Source of the DNA: Eubacterium uniforme
Lineage (GTDB): Bacteria > Bacillota > Clostridia > Lachnospirales > Lachnospiraceae
Length of the DNA stretch: 64,000 bases
Direction of reading: 5' to 3'
Assembly (NCBI RefSeq): GCF_900167115.1
Contig: NZ_FUXZ01000006.1
Span: forward strand, 1-64,000
The notes beneath the pieces were generated by a model. The model worked only from the letters and a program-made list of their open reading frames with translations, did no database searches and was not told the origin of the DNA. This document shows positions 55,056-62,594 of the stretch, in pieces (position 1 is the stretch's first letter; each line of letters starts with the position of its first letter). The position numbers and the translations under genes were made by a program.

Positions 55056-55089
55056 TCAACCATCAGCAAATATCTTTGCCAAAAAAATA

Positions 55090-55119
55090 TTTACTTTCGC
55101 ATTACGTTTGTGCTATAAT
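55090..55119 (+). promoter_or_regulatory. Promoter of the toxin-like peptide gene
   Basis: TTTACT (55090-55095), 18 bases, extended minus-10 TGC-TATAAT (55114-55119). The leader carries a GCTAC/GTAGC hairpin just before the AGGAGGTG ribosome site. Confidence 0.6.
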
Positions 55120-55164
55120 TATCTTGCTACCGCTCCAAACTGTAGCAGTGAGGAGGTGAATAGC

Positions 55165-55242
55165 ATGTCTAACGTAATATCCTTCATTATTTCAGTCATG
55201 GCAAGTATCGTAGCATACTTTATTTGCAAATGGTTAGACTGA
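55165..55242 (+). CDS. 25-residue hydrophobic peptide, type I toxin-like
   Basis: ATG at 55165 follows a near-perfect AGGAGGTG site (55151-55158). The product is one membrane helix (MSNVISFIISVMASIVAYFI) ending CKWLD. Small single-helix peptides ending in a WL-acid/basic motif are typical of Fst/PepA1-type type I toxins. The gene has its own promoter, a terminator hairpin at 55295-55321, and a convergent near-consensus promoter at 55363-55391 that would make an antisense RNA to the 3' part. A decayed copy at 51765-51833 keeps the same peptide sequence pattern, which supports real selection on the frame in the past. Toxicity is inferred. Confidence 0.65.
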   Translation: MSNVISFIISVMASIVAYFICKWLD

Positions 55243-55283
55243 AATATTTCGGTAGTTTAGCCTTAGGTTGTGTTCTTCCTACT

Positions 55284-55356
55284 AAAAAGAACAACCCCTT
55301 AGAGCCTGTAACTCTGAGGGGTCGTTTTTTATGTCTAATAAAACATATCCTTCATC
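55284..55356 (-). ncRNA. Predicted antisense RNA (type I antitoxin candidate)
   Basis: A transcript from the promoter at 55363-55391 would start near 55356, run through the hairpin 55321-55295 and stop at TTGTTCTTTTT (55294-55284), giving about 73 nucleotides. It would be fully complementary to the 3' untranslated part of the peptide mRNA. The ends are inferred from promoter and terminator positions only. Confidence 0.5.
55295..55321. terminator. Shared terminator hairpin of the toxin-like cassette
   Basis: CCCCTTAGAG / CTCTGAGGGG (55295-55304 with 55312-55321, G-T wobble allowed), followed by TCGTTTTTT on the plus strand and TTGTTCTTTTT on the minus strand. A second stem, GGTTGTGTTCTT with AAGAACAACC, precedes it. 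Confidence 0.8.
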
Positions 55357-55362
55357 ACCTCA

Positions 55363-55391
55363 AGTATAATCCCAATCCATCTTTTTGTCAA
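55363..55391 (-). promoter_or_regulatory. Near-consensus antisense promoter facing the toxin-like gene
   Basis: Minus strand TTGACA (55386-55391), 17 bases, TATACT (55363-55368). Same elements and spacing as at 51959-51987 and, with TACAAT, at 55027-55055. It is far stronger by consensus than the sense promoter, as expected for a type I antitoxin. Confidence 0.75.
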
Positions 55392-55414
55392 CCAACCGAA
55401 TTTTCTACCGACAT

Positions 55415-56101
55415 TTATACCGACATCTCCCCCCTCAACTCATCCACTTCCACATGACAAGTCAAAAACACAATCTCAACACCTTTATCCTTCGCCTCAT
55501 CAAACACCTGCCCAAATTCAGGATGCGTCTCAACATTAGCTCTCACCTCACTAATACCATCCATCTGAATAACAAATGCAAGCATAGCATGATATCCATC
55601 TTCCCTTGCCTTTATTAATTCCCGCAAATGCTTAACTCCACGCTCTGTCGGAGCATCAGGAAAATACCCTATACCATCTCTTTCAAGAGTACACCCCTTT
55701 ACTTCCAGCAAATACTTTTCCTTTCCAACATTACCATCCTCACCGCTAACATCTCTCTCCATATAAAAATCAATACGTGATTTTCCATATGTATACTCAG
55801 GAATTACCACATCATAATCCTTCGTAGCAAGCCATTCTTTAACAACCTTATTAGGTGCCTGACTATCAATATTAATCAATAATCCATTACTCTTCCTAAC
55901 AGCAATAAGATCATATTTAGTTTTCCTATTAGGTGTACCCGGTTCATCAAGCCAAACATCACAACCTGGAATAAGTAATTCCTTACATCTACCAGTATTC
56001 TTAACGTGAACAATTTCCCGCTTACCATCAATGTCAACTTCGGCAATAAAACGGTTTGGCCGATTAATAAATGTTGCTTTAATTACTTTATTGTATTTCA
56101 T
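55415..56101 (-). CDS. sfsA: SfsA family protein
   Basis: 228 residues. The N-terminal OB-like domain (FINRPNRFIAEV ... VHVKNTGRCKELLIPG) is diagnostic. The C-terminal part has a nuclease-like core: RIDFYM, LLEVKGCTLE, GYFPDAPTERGVKHLRELI and VRANVETHPEFG. SfsA was named for stimulating maltose use in E. coli and binds DNA; its fold is related to PD-(D/E)XK nucleases and the true role is unclear. Single gene. Confidence 0.93.
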   Translation of the reverse strand: MKYNKVIKATFINRPNRFIAEVDIDGKREIVHVKNTGRCKELLIPGCDVWLDEPGTPNRKTKYDLIAVRKSNGLLINIDSQAPNKVVKEWLATKDYDVVIPEYTYGKSRIDFYMERDVSGEDGNVGKEKYLLEVKGCTLERDGIGYFPDAPTERGVKHLRELIKAREDGYHAMLAFVIQMDGISEVRANVETHPEFGQVFDEAKDKGVEIVFLTCHVEVDELRGEMSV

Positions 56102-56142
56102 ATCTTCTAAACTCTTTTTATCTTAATTTTGTATATTAACTT

Positions 56143-56196
56143 CAGCAAATACTTTTGCCAAAAAGAACAACCCCTTAGAGCGACTACTCTAATGGG
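56143..56196. repeat. Third decayed toxin-like cassette remnant
   Basis: CAGCAAATACTTTTGCCAAA, the upstream word of the intact cassette, runs directly into AAAGAACAACCCCTTAGAG, its terminator word, with everything between lost. The hairpin partner CTCTAATGGG (56187-56196) is degenerate. Confidence 0.55.
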
Positions 56197-56276
56197 AATT
56201 ATCAAGCAAAAAGAGTCTTCACTCTATTCATCAAGTAAATACAAAATAATCACCATATTATTTTTCTATTTATACA

Positions 56277-57152
56277 TTATTCTTTATTACTTTTTCTCAT
56301 TTTCTCTATCAATTTCCAAATATTACTACCAACATTATCAACCAATCCAATTTCATCAGATTCAAACTCTTTTGCTCTATTAATTGCATCATCAATAAAA
56401 GGTAGATAATTCTTTTCAAATAGAATATGTCCTTTAGCATGATGAACTATTCTTGATATTTCATTACTAACAAAAGTATGCTTATTTGATATTTTTTTGT
56501 TTTCCAATATTAAATTCATTTGATTAGCATATTTATTTTTTACATCAACATGATGTAATAATAACCAAAATTCAAAACATGGATTAGAAATATAACAAGA
56601 ATAATTTTTCTTCTTACAATAATCTATACAATTTAACATATTAAATTCTGAATGTGTATATTGATCTCTATCAATAACAATACCAAATTCATCATTATGA
56701 TTCGCATGATCACGTAAATATTTTCTATAAGATATATCATATCCTAATTTTAATAAATCTGTTCTAAACTCTTCATTATTCTGTGCTTTTCCTGATTCAT
56801 TTTCATCTAGAAATTCTTTTATAAACTCTTTTCCCCATTTTTTTATTATTTCCTCAGGAACATTTTCAAAAAAATTATCTTCTTCATTATCTCTTAATTC
56901 AACATATTCTTCTAATAACTCTAATACATCACTCGGCATACACCTAGTATCATTTCGTCTCCTTCCTAACACATGCACATCAATAATCGCATCAATTCCT
57001 ATCTTTTGTCTGTTTATCGATATACCATTAAAATATTCTTTCTCAGTAACATTACCTTCAACTGAAATATAATATATTTTTTTAGGAGAAATCTTATCAT
57101 TATCGTCTTCTCGATTAAAGGCATTAGAACTTAATCTATATTTATTTTCCAT
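56277..57152 (-). CDS. RloB-like protein
   Basis: 291 residues. The N-terminus has IYYISVEGNVTEKEYFNGI, a Glu followed by a ExEY pattern, and mid-protein FGIVIDRDQYTHSEFN gives a D-x-D. Together they recall a TOPRIM-like arrangement of acidic residues. NPCFEFWLLLHH near 195 is typical for RloB. The gene starts one base after the stop of the AAA ATPase gene, the common RloA-RloB pairing seen with restriction systems. Probably an effector nuclease or its partner in phage defence. Confidence 0.82.
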   Translation of the reverse strand: MENKYRLSSNAFNREDDNDKISPKKIYYISVEGNVTEKEYFNGISINRQKIGIDAIIDVHVLGRRRNDTRCMPSDVLELLEEYVELRDNEEDNFFENVPEEIIKKWGKEFIKEFLDENESGKAQNNEEFRTDLLKLGYDISYRKYLRDHANHNDEFGIVIDRDQYTHSEFNMLNCIDYCKKKNYSCYISNPCFEFWLLLHHVDVKNKYANQMNLILENKKISNKHTFVSNEISRIVHHAKGHILFEKNYLPFIDDAINRAKEFESDEIGLVDNVGSNIWKLIEKMRKSNKE

Positions 57153-57153
57153 T

Positions 57154-58515
57154 TTATTCCTCTAATATATTATCCTTTAAAAAAACTGGAACTGCGCCAT
57201 ATCGCCCTAATAAATAATCTTTATCTATTTTTTTATCAAATCGTTGTTTATACTTATTTAAAGAATAGACTTTGGAACTATTATCTTCCTGTCTTTCAAC
57301 AAACCAAATCTCATCTTGTCGTAACAAATCTAAATCTAATAAATTTGTATCATGAGTTGTAGCAATTAACTGGTGATTTTCAGATTCATTGCTTTCGTAA
57401 AATATTTCCAAAAATTCTCTAACTGCTTTTGTATGTATACTTCGATCTATTTCATCTATTAAAACAACACTCGCACTATCTTTCTCATAAAAAACAGGAA
57501 CTAAATCAATCAATCTTTTGGTTCCATCGGATTCATCATCATAATCAAATAAATCTTCTTCATTACCATGATTAAGTACTAATTTATCATATATAATATT
57601 ACCATTTTCATCTTTTTTAAACTCATATATTTGACCATTAATCTTTATTACAACAGGTCTTTTTTCTACTGCATTAGAAATATCAATTTTTTTCCTAATT
57701 GCTTCAATGCTTGGATCATTATGAAATATCTTTTCAAAATCCATATGCTGTTTTTCAAATATCACTTTTTCTATACCTGTATCAAAATGTTTCATCCACT
57801 CCGAAAGATGTATCTTTTTTATCTCATCTGTTGCTACATCACTATAATTATATTTTGTTTCAGGAAAAATAACGATTATTTTATCAAACCATTCAAATAC
57901 TTTCTTAATTTCGAAAAAAATCCCATCATCATCATTTACTCTTAACGCTATATCACTTAAAATAGTTTTTCTTTTATACGAATCCGAAATATTTTCCGAA
58001 AAACCCTCTAAGAAAAAATCCATTCTTTCTTTTTGCTTGTCATTAGTAAACTTTAATTCCGTTATTGATTTACATACATTATTAGAATCTACTTCCCTAT
58101 TAAATATATATGTTTCCTTTCCATTTTTTTCAAACCTAACAAGCCATTCACTAATTATACTTTTATTAACATATGAAATCACTATACCATAAGAATATTC
58201 TACTTCATCTATTATCATTCTATACTCAAATATAGCTGGTTGATTATACATTTCCTTTGAAATACGAAAATGACATTTATTCAAATTAATCCTATCTAAT
58301 CCACCTATTATCATCAAACGTGAAATATCAATAGCCTCAATAAAATTACTCTTTCCGCTTGCATTAGCACCAAATATCAATGCACTTTTTAATAATCTTT
58401 TATTACTTTCTATCGAAACATGGTTTTTATGCCTTACAATTTTACTAGCTTCAAATGATATACTTTGTCTATTTTTAAATGATTTATAGTTTCCTACTGA
58501 AAATCCTACTAACAT
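57154..58515 (-). CDS. RloA-like AAA ATPase (ABC/SMC-type)
   Basis: About 453 residues from the ATG at 58515 (GAGG upstream); a longer start adds ten residues. Begins MLVGFSVGNYKSFKNRQ, Walker A FGANASGKSNFIEAI near residue 55, the signature-like SDGTKRLIDLVP near 335, Walker B VVLIDEIDRSIH and a switch His in ATTHDTNLLD. This is the AAA_15/21 overcoming-lysogenisation-defect-like group. Paired with RloB downstream; upstream neighbours are McrC and McrB. Likely senses infection and controls the RloB effector. Confidence 0.85.
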   Translation of the reverse strand: MLVGFSVGNYKSFKNRQSISFEASKIVRHKNHVSIESNKRLLKSALIFGANASGKSNFIEAIDISRLMIIGGLDRINLNKCHFRISKEMYNQPAIFEYRMIIDEVEYSYGIVISYVNKSIISEWLVRFEKNGKETYIFNREVDSNNVCKSITELKFTNDKQKERMDFFLEGFSENISDSYKRKTILSDIALRVNDDDGIFFEIKKVFEWFDKIIVIFPETKYNYSDVATDEIKKIHLSEWMKHFDTGIEKVIFEKQHMDFEKIFHNDPSIEAIRKKIDISNAVEKRPVVIKINGQIYEFKKDENGNIIYDKLVLNHGNEEDLFDYDDESDGTKRLIDLVPVFYEKDSASVVLIDEIDRSIHTKAVREFLEIFYESNESENHQLIATTHDTNLLDLDLLRQDEIWFVERQEDNSSKVYSLNKYKQRFDKKIDKDYLLGRYGAVPVFLKDNILEE

Positions 58516-58629
58516 AATTATTCCTCTTTCCCAACATATTCCCATTTACAATTATATCGTGATATTTTCACATTTGTCAACCAATTATTTGCATTTTCAC
58601 CCGTCCGCGGTGCTCTTTTCGTGATTTTT

Positions 58630-59697
58630 TCACTCGAAACATTGATACAAAAACTCATCCGCCACTTTATCCAACTGCATTCTAATATACGAAAAATCCG
58701 CATTCAAATCCAAAGTTTTAACACCAATCTTATTATTACCCATCATAAACTCACAATCCGGTGTTATGTCTTCATCTGTTTTTGCATATAATATAACTCC
58801 AGATACATTACCACTATTATCTACATCCTCATTTTTTACATATGTAAAAATCTGATACAAATTATTAGAATGAATAGTATGCTTATCAAATTGTACCTGC
58901 AATGTATGCGTATAATATTTTGTATCAATAATCAATACACGTTCTCCAACTTTCAAATAAATATCCGATTGCATTTTAGGTAAAAATCTAATCATATTAT
59001 TGTCAGCGTCATCAGAAATATTCCACTTTATTTCAGCAGATTTCACAACATTCAAATCACCATGATGCTTCTTATAATATGCTAGAACAAATTTCTCAAA
59101 TAGCACATTCATATGTTCATCAGAAAAAGTAGTCATTTGATACTTACCTTGCCACGTTGTCTGAATCAAACTATTAAATACAAAATAACAAAGATTAATT
59201 AACATCTCATAATTTTTGTTATTACGCTGATACATAAGTCTATCCCATCTAATAGAACTAATATCAATATCCGATATTTCATCAAAGAATAAATTTACCT
59301 TTTTAAGACTATCTTTCCTTTCCTTCTTAACAGTTTTACTCTTCAATAAATAATTAATCGTACATTTAATAATTTGATTGTAGATATTATCAACCGACAA
59401 TTCATCATATTCACAAGCTAACACTCTTTTATTCTGAATCTGATTTTTAATCGTACCATTTATATCCAATTTACCTCTCATCACAGATAAATTATCATTA
59501 AAAGTAACATACTCTCGATAAAGACCTTGCTTTAACTGTTGTGCCGTTCCGCATGCTAAAATAGCAGCACATAAATCAGTAACATCTTCAAAATTCTCCG
59601 AAGCAATACTTTCATAATTCTTTTGCTTAAGTACAGAGAATGCATAAGATAACATATAATATATATTTCTTATATAAATACTCTTATCTTTAATCAT
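58630..59697 (-). CDS. mcrC: McrC-like restriction subunit
   Basis: 355 residues. The N-terminal region contacts McrB: IRNIYYMLSYAF at the start and LDINGTIKNQIQNKRVLACEYDELSVDN. The C-terminal PD-(D/E)XK nuclease has IYLKVGERVLIIDTKYY with D-x(n)-DTK as the catalytic set. It overlaps mcrB by eight bases. McrC activates the McrB GTPase and cuts modified DNA in type IV restriction. Confidence 0.88.
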   Translation of the reverse strand: MIKDKSIYIRNIYYMLSYAFSVLKQKNYESIASENFEDVTDLCAAILACGTAQQLKQGLYREYVTFNDNLSVMRGKLDINGTIKNQIQNKRVLACEYDELSVDNIYNQIIKCTINYLLKSKTVKKERKDSLKKVNLFFDEISDIDISSIRWDRLMYQRNNKNYEMLINLCYFVFNSLIQTTWQGKYQMTTFSDEHMNVLFEKFVLAYYKKHHGDLNVVKSAEIKWNISDDADNNMIRFLPKMQSDIYLKVGERVLIIDTKYYTHTLQVQFDKHTIHSNNLYQIFTYVKNEDVDNSGNVSGVILYAKTDEDITPDCEFMMGNNKIGVKTLDLNADFSYIRMQLDKVADEFLYQCFE

Positions 59698-61657
59698 TTA
59701 TTACCCCAGTCAATTCATTAAACCACTTATCAACTTCTGATTTATTATCAAACCAATACTCTTCCAAGGTAGGAATAATATCATAACTAATAACTGAACT
59801 CATCCATTCATCAGTACATTCATTCTGATTGCAGAAATAACTATGACCAATGCAAAAGCCTGACCCTAAAGATGAATCATTAGCTATATATCTATTCAAT
59901 TCCATAACTTTATTTATAAGTGTATCAAATGTATCATTATTAAGGCTTTCTTGATACTTCTTAAAACCTTCAGAAGAAAAACCTGGCTCAATATTTACAA
60001 AACTAAATCTTCTTCTAAGTGCGTAATCAATCATAGCAAGACTTCTATCTGCCGTATTCATCATGCCTATAATATAAAGATTCTTTGGTACAGCAAATGC
60101 CTCGTCACTATATGCTAATTTCAATGCGTTTTCACTGCCTCTATAATCCTTTTCTATAAGCATCAATAATTCACCAAATATCTTGCTCATATTACCACGA
60201 TTTATTTCATCAATAATAAAATAATAGTTATTATCAGGATCAGCCTCTGCCTTCTTACAGAACTTATAAAACACACCTTTTCTTAACTCAAAGCCATTAG
60301 CTGTAGGCTTATATCCCATGATAAAATCTTCATAAGAATAATTCTGATGAAACTGAATAAATTCAATTTTAGAATCATCCTTCTTTCCAATTAAAGAATA
60401 TGCTAATCTCTTAGCTGCATAAGTCTTACCAACACCTGGTGCGCCTTGCAAGATAATATTCTTTTTATTTTTTAGAAGATTAACTAAATCTTTATATTTA
60501 TCTTTATCAACAAATACTTCACTTAAAAAGTCTTCCTTTGTATATTCCTCTAAAGTAGCATCAACATGTACTTCATCCTTTACACTATACAAAGATACAT
60601 CCGACATATCTACTTTCAATAATGCTTCTTTTAATTCTTCTCTTAACTTCCAAGCATAGCTTCCTTCTCTATTTTTTTCTGCTTTTCGTCCAACAAAAGG
60701 AATTGTCCAATATTTACAATCTGGTTCATTACACAAAGGACAACCTATCTTTTCATAAATTCTTTTTCCTAGACTTGAAACATTAGTATTATAATAATTC
60801 TTTGTTTCTCCATATTTATTAGATAATTCAGTACAAGAAGCAATTCCACCGTTATCTAAAATTCTCTTTAGTACCTTAAAACTATCCTTAGTAAAAACTT
60901 CTTTATCTTCTAATAATTCTCTCCATTTATCAACTGTAATATTAGGCGAATAACCAACTGGTCCCCAACTATTTTCCTCTACAAAATGTCTAGCCACATA
61001 TAATTCAATATCTAAAACTAAAGTTACTCTTTCCGGATCAGAATACTTCATCTCATCTAATGAAGTATTTAATAATTCATTCAACTCAGAATTATCCTTA
61101 ATGTATTCCTTAACTTCATCGTGAAATATCTTTGATTGGATAACATTATTAATTCCATCACCTTTTGTTGGTATAAAATCATTACCTATAGCTTTTGTAA
61201 AAGCTCTAACAACAGAATATTTATAAATATAGTATTTATCTGGATAACGTAACCATAAGTAAACAGAAAGAACATTATCTCTTTGATAATGATTCTTCCA
61301 TGTACCATCATTGTATTTTGTTCTTAATTCTTCAGCCTGATTTTGAAAATATAAAAATCTTTCAGATAAATCTCTAGACTCATCATATAAAACTCTAAAC
61401 ATTTCTCTAACTGTTTCTGGTTCTTCTGAAGAAAAAACATCAATCATCTTTCTGGGAAAGTTACCAGCACTCACAAGAATACTATATGTTTTTTCAGTTG
61501 CTTTCATAAACATAGAATGAAAATCTTCAGCCTCTATGTCCCAATTATCCTTAAACCACTTGATAGCTTCCCACTTAAAGTTTTCCTCTTTCCATTGCAA
61601 AGGAAATCTTTTCTTATACCCTTCAATAACATCATTTAGTTTTTTTACATCAAACAT
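59690..61657 (-). CDS. mcrB: McrB-like AAA+ GTPase of type IV restriction
   Basis: 655 residues from ATG 61657, which has TTGGAGAAGG upstream; an ATG ten codons earlier overlaps the previous stop but lacks a ribosome site. The N-terminal 390 residues are the specificity part. They contain a small Cys pattern (CPLCNEPDCKYW near 310) that may bind zinc and a Trp-rich segment (LQWKEENFKWEAIKWFKDNW) different from E. coli McrB. AAA+ core: Walker A LQGAPGVGKTYAAKRL, Walker B YYFIIDEINRGNMSKIFGELL, and MMNTADRSLAMIDYALRRRFSF. The target modification cannot be predicted. Confidence 0.88.
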   Translation of the reverse strand: MFDVKKLNDVIEGYKKRFPLQWKEENFKWEAIKWFKDNWDIEAEDFHSMFMKATEKTYSILVSAGNFPRKMIDVFSSEEPETVREMFRVLYDESRDLSERFLYFQNQAEELRTKYNDGTWKNHYQRDNVLSVYLWLRYPDKYYIYKYSVVRAFTKAIGNDFIPTKGDGINNVIQSKIFHDEVKEYIKDNSELNELLNTSLDEMKYSDPERVTLVLDIELYVARHFVEENSWGPVGYSPNITVDKWRELLEDKEVFTKDSFKVLKRILDNGGIASCTELSNKYGETKNYYNTNVSSLGKRIYEKIGCPLCNEPDCKYWTIPFVGRKAEKNREGSYAWKLREELKEALLKVDMSDVSLYSVKDEVHVDATLEEYTKEDFLSEVFVDKDKYKDLVNLLKNKKNIILQGAPGVGKTYAAKRLAYSLIGKKDDSKIEFIQFHQNYSYEDFIMGYKPTANGFELRKGVFYKFCKKAEADPDNNYYFIIDEINRGNMSKIFGELLMLIEKDYRGSENALKLAYSDEAFAVPKNLYIIGMMNTADRSLAMIDYALRRRFSFVNIEPGFSSEGFKKYQESLNNDTFDTLINKVMELNRYIANDSSLGSGFCIGHSYFCNQNECTDEWMSSVISYDIIPTLEEYWFDNKSEVDKWFNELTGVIND

Positions 61658-61683
61658 ATTATCCTTCTCCAATACATTTAATC

Positions 61684-62541
61684 TCATTCAATATTTTTTC
61701 GTTCCATTGCCTCTTTAATTACTTTTTCGAAAACTGCTTTATTTACCTTATATTCTTCCATTTTACTTATTTTTAATCTTAATCCTCTTCCCCTTGAATC
61801 ATATGTATACTCAACACCAGCTTCATTCAATTCTTCAATATAATTTGAATCATCACCGCATTTTACATTTAAATATATAAATTTTTTCTTTGGTTTAAAA
61901 GATATAAAGTTTTGTGAAATACCATTTTTTCTAACGCCAATATAATACTTATTATAATTAAGCTCAAACCCTGGAGCATACTCAATAACGTCTTCAAAAA
62001 TTTCATCAACATATTTTATAACATCGCTCTTTTTATTCCAATAATTTCTATCAGTAGGTTCAACCTCATCTTCCTCATCTACTGCATAACTAACTCTATC
62101 TAACACTTTAACAAAACTCAACTGAATATCATCCCCAACTTTTACTGCCTGAATTTGCATTGCTATTAATGGAATTGCACCATTAAACAATTGGATAACA
62201 TTCATAAATCTTCCGGTTATTTCTTCAGCTACAATTACAGCACAATGATCATATTGAGGATATCTTTTCCTTTCATTATCCCAATACTCTATTGTTCTAA
62301 TAATATGGCTAGGATCTGTTGCACCCAATTGTATTTCTACTTCGTATCTTGTACCATTATCATCAGCTAATAATATATCTAATCGTCCACCACTAACTTG
62401 TATTTTTTCTCTTCTTATTGGTTCCAATTCACCCAATCCTAATACATTCGGATTATCAAATATAAATTTCTGAATTGCATCCTCTCTAATCTCCGGATGA
62501 TTCTTTAAACTTATCTTTTTTGCACTTATAAGTTTTGACAT
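61684..62541 (-). CDS. Predicted PD-(D/E)XK nuclease associated with McrBC
   Basis: 285 residues. The N-terminal part has IREDAIQKFIFDNPNVLGLGEL, then GGRLDILLADDNGTRYEVEIQLG, a D-x(n)-ExQ version of the nuclease core found in NucS/DUF91-like proteins. The C-terminal 80 residues look like a DUF5655-type domain (FISFKPKKKFIYLNVK ... RGLRLKISKMEEY). Its stop overlaps the longer mcrB start and lies 26 bases before the preferred one, so it is in the same operon. A DNA-binding or cleaving accessory of the type IV system is likely; untested. Confidence 0.65.
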   Translation of the reverse strand: MSKLISAKKISLKNHPEIREDAIQKFIFDNPNVLGLGELEPIRREKIQVSGGRLDILLADDNGTRYEVEIQLGATDPSHIIRTIEYWDNERKRYPQYDHCAVIVAEEITGRFMNVIQLFNGAIPLIAMQIQAVKVGDDIQLSFVKVLDRVSYAVDEEDEVEPTDRNYWNKKSDVIKYVDEIFEDVIEYAPGFELNYNKYYIGVRKNGISQNFISFKPKKKFIYLNVKCGDDSNYIEELNEAGVEYTYDSRGRGLRLKISKMEEYKVNKAVFEKVIKEAMERKNIE

Positions 62542-62594
62542 TATTACTTTTTCCTCCTCCTAATATTTTGAATCCCCAAAAAATCTTATGGTTA

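Noticed and set aside
54985-55242. 85-codon frame ending with the toxin-like peptide
   Set aside because: The long version has no ribosome site and crosses the cassette promoter. The 25-codon internal start has AGGAGGTG and is preferred.
41500-56196. CRISPR array from the repeated CCCC hairpins
   Set aside because: The repeats are unevenly spaced over 14 kb and act as terminators. There are no regular spacers and no cas genes.
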